A DNA stretch of 15,617 bases from Candidatus Heimdallarchaeota archaeon (GTDB taxonomy: Archaea > Asgardarchaeota > Heimdallarchaeia > Heimdallarchaeales > Kariarchaeaceae), in assembly GCA_021399405.1 (NCBI GenBank), contig JAAFKL010000205.1, positions 1 through 15,617 on the forward strand, given 5' to 3'. A program made the position numbers and the translations under genes. Shown piece after piece: positions 7,317-14,197 of the stretch. The notes beneath the pieces were generated by a model. That model saw nothing but the letters and a program-made list of their open reading frames with translations. It ran no database searches and had not been told where the DNA came from. Positions within the stretch are counted from its first letter, which is position 1; every line of letters begins with the position of its first letter.

Positions 7317-8228
7317 TTATTTTTTATTGGACTTTATAAATTTCTCAATTTTCTCCTTTGTCGGATGTCCATTTGAAGCTCCAAATGTTTGGAGTTTTAT
7401 TGCAGCAGCAGCAGCACCATATTTTAAATTATCATCCCATTTCTTCTTATTCAAGAAACCCCATAATATCGCAGCAGCAGCAGCATCTCCAGCACCAGTC
7501 GTATCTACCACCTTTACCTTGTATATCGGTTGGAAATACGTTTTCCCATCAATTTTTGCAAAAAGGCCTGAATCTCCTGCTGTTATTACTACATTACATG
7601 GGAAATCCAATTTTTTGATACTCTCTATATCAAGTTTAGATTTGGGATAAAGTCTTTTGAATACATTTCGATTGAAAAAGACTAAATTAATTTTCGGTAG
7701 AAAATTCATGATCTCTTCATTTGTCGCTTCGAGAGTTCTTGCGCCAAAATCAAGAGTTAATTGTGTACTGAAATTATTTTTGATAACCATTTCCGCTGTA
7801 TCAATGCTGATACTTGCCATATGAATGATATCAAAAATCTCATCCATAGATTTAGTGAAATTCAATGCTTTTTTGAGATCACCACAAACGCCTGGATAAC
7901 CTATTTTAGTACTTGTCTTGTTATTTTCCAACAAGATAATTGTTCTGCCAGTTTGACCTTTCATCCTAGCTAAATAAGTGGGATCAATTCTGCGTAATTT
8001 AAGCTCAGATTGAATAGTTTCCCCTGCTGTGTCATTACCGATAGCAGAGATTAACCGTGGATGGAGTTTTAATTTTGCGAGCCCGGCTGATACATTGGTT
8101 GCACTTCCACCCAATGAAACCTGCATGTCAAAAGCTGTAATTTTATCATCTGGTTCTGGAAACTTATCTACAAGATAAATTTCATCGAAATAGCAGTTAC
8201 CAATTACTCCGATAAAAATGGGTTTCAT
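7317..8228 (-). CDS. PfkB-family carbohydrate/nucleoside kinase
   Basis: A 303-residue ribokinase-fold kinase that transfers the ATP gamma-phosphate to a sugar or nucleoside hydroxyl. PfkB signature 1 is GGSATNVSAGLAKL (40-53). Signature 2 is DTTGAGD (242-248) with catalytic base D248 and the anion-hole GAGD. The adenine-side NGHPT stretch follows near the C-terminus. The N-terminal IGVIGNCYFDE matches the substrate-binding strand. Two oddities: the usual N-x-x-E motif reads NRNVFKRL (186-193), with no Glu in place, and five-alanine runs (249-253, 272-276) occupy positions usually more varied. Substrate (ribose, adenosine, fructose phosphate, ketodeoxygluconate) cannot be decided. Start is ATG with AGGAAG upstream. 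It lies 115 bp downstream of the beta-sandwich pair on the same strand, with its own TATA-like element. Confidence 0.9.
   Translation of the reverse strand: MKPIFIGVIGNCYFDEIYLVDKFPEPDDKITAFDMQVSLGGSATNVSAGLAKLKLHPRLISAIGNDTAGETIQSELKLRRIDPTYLARMKGQTGRTIILLENNKTSTKIGYPGVCGDLKKALNFTKSMDEIFDIIHMASISIDTAEMVIKNNFSTQLTLDFGARTLEATNEEIMNFLPKINLVFFNRNVFKRLYPKSKLDIESIKKLDFPCNVVITAGDSGLFAKIDGKTYFQPIYKVKVVDTTGAGDAAAAAILWGFLNKKKWDDNLKYGAAAAAIKLQTFGASNGHPTKEKIEKFIKSNKK
7401..7484 (-). repeat. two short CAG/GCT triplet runs within the kinase gene
   Basis: Two runs of (GCT)n-type codons, at 7401-7415 and 7470-7484, each encode five alanines in the kinase (residues 272-276 and 249-253). They lie 54 bp apart and are near-identical at the nucleotide level (GCAGCAGCAGCAGC on the plus strand). 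They could be slippage-prone, or simple codon preference in alanine-rich helices that border the nucleotide site. Confidence 0.7.
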
Positions 8229-8251
8229 TAATACTTCCTAATGACTTCTCA

Positions 8252-8264
8252 AATATTTATATTT
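8252..8264 (-). promoter_or_regulatory. candidate BRE/TATA promoter of the kinase gene
   Basis: On the minus strand this reads GAAATATAAATAT, a close match to archaeal BRE plus TATA. It is centred about 30 bp before the kinase ATG. It suggests the kinase can be transcribed independently of the two upstream beta-sandwich genes. An initiation site about 25 bp downstream would leave only a very short leader. Confidence 0.5.
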
Positions 8265-8343
8265 CAAGTAATGCCCTACTGTTGTAAAGTTTTGGATTTA
8301 AATTAATGATTATACATCCATTGTAACGTATTGTAATCAAGCA

Positions 8344-10758
8344 CTATGCTAATGATTTAATTATTTCATGTAACTTGATTATCATACTCTCATTGGCAGT
8401 AATATCCCAAACTTTTTTGACAAATGCTTTGTATGTTTTCTCTTGTAACATTTCTCTTGTAGGTTTATCTTGTGATTCCTCCTCCAAGAGAATTTGTAAG
8501 ACACCATAGATCGAAACAAGTTTATTTTCCCATACAATCTCTTGATCTGAATTAAGCATTGGGGGATGTTTCTTGGAATGTTCAGCAAAGTAATCTGAAC
8601 CTATTGACAATAAGTCATACTCCTTAAGTTTGATTGTTCCATCAGGTCGAAAAATTGTATGAATCATGGGCGGATTGTAGAGACGTGTCATTTTAAGTTC
8701 TTCCCTTATTGTTTCATCCTTCACACCTCTTGAAGTCTTGAATTCGAAGGTTGTTGTATCAGCTGGCAGATCTTTTAATTTGGGAGTTATTACTTTGACA
8801 GAAAATTCTCTTAAATTCTGAGTACTGTACATCGCTTCTGAGTTGAACTGTAATAGGTCCTTCTCAGCCTCCATTTTTCCTTCTTCATTGTCTCTGTATA
8901 ATTCAGGATACATTCCCATTATCGCTGTTATTGCGCTACCAAGATCCATTGCTCTCGATTCTGTTGCTTTTTCAATTCTAATTATTGGTTGTTTTTGTCT
9001 AAGTGGTCCACTTGTAACAACAATCATCTTAATTAAAACTTCTTGTTCAATTGCGATTTCTGAAACTGAAAACTCTACTTCGTTTTGACGATCTTCAACA
9101 TTTACTACAGCAGGTAAATGCGATTGATATTTTGCTCCGCTAATATCTTGAGTAATTTTGAGATTTTCTAGTGGAACGTTTCCATTGTTTACTATCAATA
9201 ATGATATTTCGTATTTACCTTCCTCCATTGCGTTATATGTAACCCTATCTTTAAAAGACCTTTTTGCATAAGATACGATTAGTTCAGGAGATTTATTTTC
9301 GGTTAAACCTTTTGTCCTAAATCCTTGAGATGCATGGAAAGGATAAGCGGTAACAGTAGACGGAGCAGAATAATCTAAATTAGGCTTTGGTTTCTCTGAA
9401 ATTCCATTAATTCGCAATGTGGTTTGAGAACCGGGGAAGAAAGAAGACATAATTAAGTCAATAAATAGTTTTCTTGGATCTGATATACTCATAGAATCTG
9501 GGATTTCCTCATTCCGATCAACATATTCAATAATCGATTGATCAAGACCTTCTTGATCTGCAATCTTAGCATTTAGGATGATCTCGGGATCACCATCAAC
9601 CTCAACTGAACTGATAATTAAATATGGTGGTACAATGTCTTCAAATTGCAGTTTATCAATTACTGCAGTGCCTATGTTTTGAATCTGAAGGGTGTATAAT
9701 AGAGGGGTTCTTGTGTATGTGTTAATTTTTTGTGGGTTAAACTGCTTTTCCACTGAAATTTCAACAACTCTTAAGTAATCATTTTCTTTGTTTAGAGCAA
9801 TTGTAACCTCTGAACCTGTATCATAAACAACATTATAATCATACTCCTTTTCAATAACTGGGTATTCAGCTGATTGAAGATTGACGTTTTTGTGCCAAGA
9901 CGGACCTTCCCTCTTCCATGCCTCACCACCGGGATCTGCATCAAAAACGGTATTGATGACTTCATCAATTAGATTCTGTTCTCCAGATTTTAGTTGGATT
10001 TTGTTGAGCAAAGTCGCAAATTCACTATTATTGGTATATTCAGTTTTAATTTCCCAATTTCCCGGATCTTGAGTTTCATTTATTTCAACTGACAAATCTA
10101 CATTGTCACATTCAGCAAATATTGTAGGTTTCAAACTTGATAATTGTCCAATTGCTTTTGCTCTTATATTAATTTCACCTGTGGGTACTGGATCCGATGT
10201 CGTTGGTTTAAGATTCGCGATGATCCTAATTTTTATCTCGCTATTTGGAGCTAAGCTTTCTAACTTCCAAATAAAAGCATTTTCGGTTTCCATAATAGAA
10301 CCCACGTAAGGTTGTAGAACTCTAAATTCTAAACAACTCGAGTCAAGTTGTTTTAATAATTCAATATCAGTCAAGGTGAATGAATACCCATTGAAGAGTG
10401 AAATTTCAAACATAACTTTCTGTGTTTCATATGTAATTAGAGTATCATTTTCCTCGTTCAAATTGTTTGTTTCATCATTTGTAGAAGTATCAATTCGTTC
10501 AGTTAATTTTAACTTTGAATCGGTTACAACCTTGTAATATGTTTCAAAATCCTTTCCAGCTTGTATATGGGATATTTCTTGTTTCTCAAAATTTATCACA
10601 TCGGAACCTAATTCACCGTCTAGTTTGATTGACCATAAAGTAGTATTACTGCTTGCATTTTGAACCACAAGTTTGCCTTTACAATTAGATGATAACATCT
10701 CGCCTTTCGCATCAAGATATTGGGTTAACGATTCTTCAAAATTAATTTTTGCGTTCAT
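8344..10758 (-). CDS. large multi-domain beta-sandwich protein, paralogue of upstream gene, with extra C-terminal region
   Basis: The protein has about 804 residues, with no signal peptide and no membrane segment, so it is expected to be cytoplasmic. It aligns along almost all of its first 598 residues with the 583-residue protein encoded just upstream. Shared blocks include TTLWS, ECDNVDLSV, NTYTRTP, the PNLDY loop and the AKRSFK segment. Modules such as IQNIGTAVIDKLQFEDIVPP and the NNGNVPLENLKIT strand resemble DUF11/CARDB-type Ig-like repeats, here without the usual secretion signal. The C-terminal 200 residues have no counterpart in the paralogue: a beta-rich part (about 650-720), then helices with a charged end (755-805). 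I chose ATG at 10758 because it aligns with the paralogue's first Met; a GTG at 10767 would add three residues. It is probably co-transcribed with the upstream gene. Function unknown. Confidence 0.85.
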   Translation of the reverse strand: MNAKINFEESLTQYLDAKGEMLSSNCKGKLVVQNASSNTTLWSIKLDGELGSDVINFEKQEISHIQAGKDFETYYKVVTDSKLKLTERIDTSTNDETNNLNEENDTLITYETQKVMFEISLFNGYSFTLTDIELLKQLDSSCLEFRVLQPYVGSIMETENAFIWKLESLAPNSEIKIRIIANLKPTTSDPVPTGEINIRAKAIGQLSSLKPTIFAECDNVDLSVEINETQDPGNWEIKTEYTNNSEFATLLNKIQLKSGEQNLIDEVINTVFDADPGGEAWKREGPSWHKNVNLQSAEYPVIEKEYDYNVVYDTGSEVTIALNKENDYLRVVEISVEKQFNPQKINTYTRTPLLYTLQIQNIGTAVIDKLQFEDIVPPYLIISSVEVDGDPEIILNAKIADQEGLDQSIIEYVDRNEEIPDSMSISDPRKLFIDLIMSSFFPGSQTTLRINGISEKPKPNLDYSAPSTVTAYPFHASQGFRTKGLTENKSPELIVSYAKRSFKDRVTYNAMEEGKYEISLLIVNNGNVPLENLKITQDISGAKYQSHLPAVVNVEDRQNEVEFSVSEIAIEQEVLIKMIVVTSGPLRQKQPIIRIEKATESRAMDLGSAITAIMGMYPELYRDNEEGKMEAEKDLLQFNSEAMYSTQNLREFSVKVITPKLKDLPADTTTFEFKTSRGVKDETIREELKMTRLYNPPMIHTIFRPDGTIKLKEYDLLSIGSDYFAEHSKKHPPMLNSDQEIVWENKLVSIYGVLQILLEEESQDKPTREMLQEKTYKAFVKKVWDITANESMIIKLHEIIKSLA

Positions 10759-10790
10759 AGTTTTCACTGTCCATCAATTTATTCAATTTT

Positions 10791-12542
10791 TTAGTCAGCG
10801 ATCCTAATAGATGGCTGGGTTTGCCTTATAGGGCCTTTTGTTTCGACCATTGAAATCAAATCTATCGAACTACCGACAGGAATTGATTTAATGAAATACT
10901 CAAGTTCACCACTATTTTCTTGAACTGTAACAGTAACGGGTTGATGATTTTTGTATTCACCACCAGTGATTTTGTGATTTACAAAGATATTCTCAAGTGG
11001 AACTTCACCATTATTGGTAACTTGAATGGTAATCTCATATTCATTATCTGAAACGCCTTTGTAGTTAGTTAGTGATTTGAATGAACGTTTGGCAAAGTTC
11101 ATTTTCAATTCAGGTACGTTTTCAGCAGTCATACTTTGAATTTCATAAGCAATTGTTGGACTCGTTGCATACGCTTTCACAATGGATCTTGCTTGATAAT
11201 CCAAATTTGGTCTGGGTTTCTCTGCAGTACAATCAAAAGTAACTTTAGCTTTGCTTCCAGGTGGGAATGACGAAGTGGAAACATTGACAAATAATTTTCT
11301 TTTGTTTTCAAGGATTCCGGGTTCCTTCACAGCAGTTTTCTCGTCTAAAGCATTTTGATTTTCAAATTTTGCTATGACAGTAGGATCCTCAACGCCAGTA
11401 ACTTTCACACCATGAACAAGCATAAATGGCGGAATAACCTCTTCTAGGTTTAAACTACCAATGTTTCCAGTTCCAACATTTGAGATTTCAATTTCATATT
11501 CTACTGGAGTTCGTGTATATGTATTTACTTGGCTAGGTTCAAACTTTTTCTGTGCCAAGATTTCAACAATATCTAGTAGATCTGTGTCCTTTTGGATATT
11601 AAGGGATATTGAGGATTTTACTTCGTGATCCACTTGATATTTGAAGTTTTTAGTAATAGTTGGATAATCATTAGAATTTAGACTTTGTATCTTTGACCAT
11701 GAAGGTGAATCTGGATTTGGTTGGTAAATTGAGTTAACTTCATCTTCTACAACTTTGCTATCGGAAGTACTCACATTTACATTTTCCAACTTTACAGCAA
11801 ATTCTGATGAATTTATAAATTCCGTAGAAATAGACCAAACACCAGGAGACTCAGTTTCATTAACGTCAACAGAGAGATCTACATTATCACACTCTGAATC
11901 TATTGTAGGCGCTAAATCAGATAATAAACCAGATCCTTGTGCAGTAACTGTTATTTGTCCTGTTTTGATTTTTTCCGATGATTTAGGGTCTATAACCGCC
12001 ACGATTAGTAACTTTGCTACTGCTCCAGCATCCATATTTTCAAGATTCCACTTGAAAATACTTTCACTTGGCTCTACTGATCCGGTATGAGATCCTTCAG
12101 GGGTTAGTTCAACCAAGGAACCATCAAATTCTTTGGTTAGAGTGATATTGGTAAGGGGAAAATCATACTTATTCTCAAGAGTAAATTCAAACAATGTTTT
12201 TTGTGCTTTACCCTTTACTAGAGTATTTCGATTTACATCAATTTCGTCTGATGTTTGATTTTGATAATGAGTATCAATTCTCTCCGTTAGGGTTAGATTA
12301 GGTTCCAATGCAATTTCATACGTTTGAGCGTATTCTTGACCCTGTTGGAGATGTGCTATTTCCTCATTTTGGAAGTCTGACACCATTGATCCATGATTAG
12401 CTTCGAGTTTAACAGACCACAAGGTAGTACTTCCACTTGGGTTTTTAACGTATAGCTTCCCTTGACCTTTTTCCTCTCTTAACAGCCCTTTGGAGTCTAG
12501 GTGTGCAGTTATATTTTCATCTAGAAGTATCTGTGCTTTCAT
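10791..12542 (-). CDS. multi-domain beta-sandwich protein, shorter paralogue
   Basis: A 583-residue protein with no signal peptide or transmembrane helix, made almost wholly of predicted beta strands in Ig-like modules. DUF11/CARDB-like strands are visible, for example IEISNVGTGNIGSLNLEEVIP (352-371, one residue omitted at each end in some alignments) and VTNNGEVPLENIFVNHK (508-524). The most conserved block with its neighbour is ECDNVDLSV (217-225), followed by an NET-x-PG-x-W motif and the SEFA strand. It ends at SIRIAD, exactly where the shared part of the longer paralogue ends, so it looks like the same scaffold lacking the extra C-terminal region. Start is ATG. The downstream paralogue begins about 30 bp after its stop, indicating an operon made by tandem duplication. 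The substrate or partner is unknown; a scaffold or adhesive role inside the cell is speculation. Confidence 0.85.
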   Translation of the reverse strand: MKAQILLDENITAHLDSKGLLREEKGQGKLYVKNPSGSTTLWSVKLEANHGSMVSDFQNEEIAHLQQGQEYAQTYEIALEPNLTLTERIDTHYQNQTSDEIDVNRNTLVKGKAQKTLFEFTLENKYDFPLTNITLTKEFDGSLVELTPEGSHTGSVEPSESIFKWNLENMDAGAVAKLLIVAVIDPKSSEKIKTGQITVTAQGSGLLSDLAPTIDSECDNVDLSVDVNETESPGVWSISTEFINSSEFAVKLENVNVSTSDSKVVEDEVNSIYQPNPDSPSWSKIQSLNSNDYPTITKNFKYQVDHEVKSSISLNIQKDTDLLDIVEILAQKKFEPSQVNTYTRTPVEYEIEISNVGTGNIGSLNLEEVIPPFMLVHGVKVTGVEDPTVIAKFENQNALDEKTAVKEPGILENKRKLFVNVSTSSFPPGSKAKVTFDCTAEKPRPNLDYQARSIVKAYATSPTIAYEIQSMTAENVPELKMNFAKRSFKSLTNYKGVSDNEYEITIQVTNNGEVPLENIFVNHKITGGEYKNHQPVTVTVQENSGELEYFIKSIPVGSSIDLISMVETKGPIRQTQPSIRIAD

Positions 12543-12571
12543 GATCTTCGCTTATAATAGAAAACAATGCA

Positions 12572-12584
12572 TATTATAAAATAT
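12572..12584 (-). promoter_or_regulatory. candidate TATA box of the beta-sandwich operon
   Basis: On the minus strand TATTTTATAATAT is centred about 35 bp before the ATG at 12542. This is a usual archaeal distance for a short leader. It is the best TATA-like element in front of the two-gene unit. Confidence 0.4.
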
Positions 12585-12669
12585 CAAAGGTTAAATCACC
12601 GTAAAATCTAGTAACGATTTTAAGAAATTAAGCTTCCTGCAAATTTAAAATGTTGACTTCCCATACTGT

Positions 12670-12863
12670 CTATAGTGATGCGGATATTTCATCTATAATG
12701 TGGAAAATCAATTGTTTTCCCTGTTGAAATTTTTTTGCAATTAAGCCTTCTCTTCCAAGGAAGAATATACTATAAGTTTGATCGTCATGTTGTATGATGT
12801 ATAATTATAATCCACTTGAAGAAATTTTGTATCCATGAATTCTACAATACCCTCAGTACACAT
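12670..12863 (-). pseudogene. small gene broken by a one-base frameshift
   Basis: Two adjoining minus-strand frames read like one protein. Frame one starts at ATG 12863-12861 and runs 40 codons (MCTEGIVEFMDTKFLQVDYN at its N-terminus) to a TAA at 12743-12741. Frame two is open for 44 codons from 12804 to a TAG at 12672-12670, has no usual start near its beginning, and contains YSIFFLGREGLIAKKF and a HIIDEISASL C-terminus. A single -1 shift within about 12779-12804 joins them into roughly 64 residues of protein-like composition. I do not recognise the family. It may be a decayed gene, an assembly indel, or less likely a programmed frameshift; no classical slippery heptamer was seen. It lies upstream of, and in the same direction as, the beta-sandwich operon. 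Confidence 0.5.
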
Positions 12864-12865
12864 AG

Positions 12866-12929
12866 TGGTACCAATATATTTGAGTACCTAGCAAGATATG
12901 ACGACTCCAATTGGTAGATATACTAGGTA
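12866..12929. repeat. cluster of short palindromes
   Basis: Perfect 8-bp palindromes TGGTACCA (12866-12873) and CCAATTGG (12907-12914), plus 7-bp inverted arms TACCTAG (12885-12891) and CTAGGTA (12923-12929). They sit just upstream of the broken small gene and about 75-140 bp before the truncated ArsR gene, a position suited to operators. Short palindromes also arise by chance, so their clustering is the main point. Confidence 0.4.
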
Positions 12930-12975
12930 TCTGTCAGCCAGCTCGATGTTCAATCAAGTAATTGTATTTTATAGC

Positions 12976-12984
12976 GATATAAAT
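12976..12984 (+). promoter_or_regulatory. candidate TATA box of the truncated ArsR-like gene
   Basis: GATATAAAT is centred about 25 bp before the ATG at 13005, which would place the transcription start at or next to the start codon. This implies a leaderless mRNA, and no Shine-Dalgarno sequence is visible. Confidence 0.45.
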
Positions 12985-13004
12985 TATCCATTAACTTTAT
13001 ATCA

Positions 13005-13466
13005 ATGTTACAATGTCTTCAATTATTGAAAGACATTTTGTCTATTGTTAAAATGGATAGGATCAAAAGTTCATTAGCTATAAAACAAGTTATAGAGAAT
13101 ACGGCTATTCGAAAAGCTCGAACATGCTATGATCATTTAGCAGGAGTTGCCGGAGTTGAAATTTTTGAAGGGTTGATTGATCACAATTGGCTCACACTAA
13201 CAATAAAAGCAAAACGAAATCAATATACGTTGACTCCGAAAGGAATTCAAGCTTTTAAACAAAGAAATATAAAATTAGAAAAGTTAAAACAAACTAAACG
13301 TATGATTGCCTATGGTTGTCCTGACTGGACTGAACAAGGTGAACACTTGGGAGGCGCGCTAGGTTATTTGTTATTAGATTCACTTGAATCCACTAATTTT
13401 ATCTCTAGGAGTAAAGGTCGAGTTGTGGATGTATTAAAACCTGTAAAGTTATGGTTTGAAGAGTAA
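13005..13466 (+). CDS. ArsR-family C-terminal half lacking the winged helix
   Basis: A 153-residue protein that clearly matches the C-terminal half of an ArsR-family regulator subgroup common in bacteria. Signatures are ARTCYDHLAG (38-47), YTLTPKGIQAF (74-84), CPDWTEQGEHLGGALG (105-120) and the final R-V-V-D-V strand. Full-length relatives have about 220 residues with an ArsR winged helix of about 90 residues in front; here only the connecting helix (about 5-36) precedes the signature. An in-frame stop at 12972-12974 prevents a long extension. It could be a free-standing ligand or dimerisation module, a dominant-negative partner of a full-length regulator elsewhere, or a truncated remnant. 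The intact reading frame and the good promoter spacing favour a working gene. Transfer from bacteria is possible but unproven. Confidence 0.8.
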   Translation: MLQCLQLLKDILSIVKMDRIKSSLAIKQVIENTAIRKARTCYDHLAGVAGVEIFEGLIDHNWLTLTIKAKRNQYTLTPKGIQAFKQRNIKLEKLKQTKRMIAYGCPDWTEQGEHLGGALGYLLLDSLESTNFISRSKGRVVDVLKPVKLWFEE

Positions 13467-13534
13467 TAGTGCTCTTTGATTTCCAAACACATCACATTGT
13501 AATTTGTGTAATAACAACAGTCGATCTGGAGCTC

Positions 13535-13550
13535 CGAACCTATATATTTT
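13535..13550 (+). promoter_or_regulatory. BRE/TATA-like promoter of the small membrane protein gene
   Basis: CGAACC followed by TATATATTTT fits an archaeal BRE plus TATA. The transcription start would fall near 13571, giving a leader of about 28 nt before the ATG at 13599. It suggests this gene is transcribed separately from the ArsR-like gene 132 bp upstream. Confidence 0.5.
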
Positions 13551-13598
13551 GCATTTCATTCAGATAAGAGTTAAATCTATTCTAAATGATACTTTACT

Positions 13599-14162
13599 AT
13601 GGCGAATCAGCGGATCTTTAGGCTATTTTTCTCCTTAGGAATATTTTATAGTACAATATTATTCACAATTCAAGGTATAATACTTCAGAACATACGAGAT
13701 AATGAATCCTTCAATGATTGGATTTATGATTGGCGGATTTCCTTGAGTCTCACAGATATCAGTTTATCATTATTGTTTGCGTGGATTATCTATATTGTAG
13801 TTAAGCGTTCGGATGAATCATTGTTCTCAAATATATACGAAAAGACCTTTTTGAATGAAATTATGAAATATTATATTGCGTTTATGCTGGGTTATTTAGT
13901 ATTAATATTTAATTTACTTCTCATTTCATTAATTGCTGATGAATCTACAGCTTCTAACTTAGGAAAGGATATAATTAGTTTCTATGGCTTATTTAACACT
14001 GGAGGTTCAACATTTGACCTTAGCAGCCCTATGAAAACTATGATCCTTTGGTTCCTCTACGGGACAAATCTAAGTCTTCTTCCACTTTTAGTTCTTGTGA
14101 CTTCAAATATTGTAATTCATCAATACTCATCGAATAAACAGAAGATAGGTGAAACAAAATGA
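13599..14162 (+). CDS. four-helix integral membrane protein, function unknown
   Basis: A 187-residue protein with four clear hydrophobic helices at about 9-30, 50-68, 91-113 and 147-172. Short charged loops separate them, and the C-terminal tail is lysine-containing (KQKIGETK at the end). No catalytic, metal-binding or transporter motif is visible, and I do not recognise the family. The third loop (114-146) is the longest and contains a glycine/serine-rich NTGGSTFDLSSP stretch. Start is ATG at 13599; an out-of-frame ATG at 13585 closes after a few codons. The fumarase alpha gene converges 35 bp downstream. The only same-strand neighbour is the truncated ArsR-like gene, which might regulate it, but nothing in the sequence shows this. 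Confidence 0.75.
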   Translation: MANQRIFRLFFSLGIFYSTILFTIQGIILQNIRDNESFNDWIYDWRISLSLTDISLSLLFAWIIYIVVKRSDESLFSNIYEKTFLNEIMKYYIAFMLGYLVLIFNLLLISLIADESTASNLGKDIISFYGLFNTGGSTFDLSSPMKTMILWFLYGTNLSLLPLLVLVTSNIVIHQYSSNKQKIGETK

Positions 14163-14197
14163 TCACTAAAGATTATATTTTAGATTCAATTTTTTGA

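Larger units (their letters stand above)
12543..13004. other. 462-bp intergenic region between divergent genes
   Basis: This is the only stretch over 300 bp without an intact gene. It holds the TATA-like element of the beta-sandwich operon (about 12572-12584), the frameshifted small gene (12670-12863), a cluster of short palindromes (12866-12929) and the TATA-like element of the truncated ArsR gene (about 12976-12984). I looked here on the plus strand for the missing ArsR winged helix and saw nothing resembling it in any frame. Confidence 0.6.

Noticed and set aside
7327..7650. Plus-strand open frame opposite the PfkB kinase
   Set aside because: It is a shadow of the kinase gene, whose motifs are unambiguous on the minus strand.
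12751..12764. Inverted repeat TCTTCC-AA-GGAAGA as a terminator or operator
   Set aside because: It lies inside the frameshifted small gene, has a two-base loop, and has no T-run that fits either strand's gene end.
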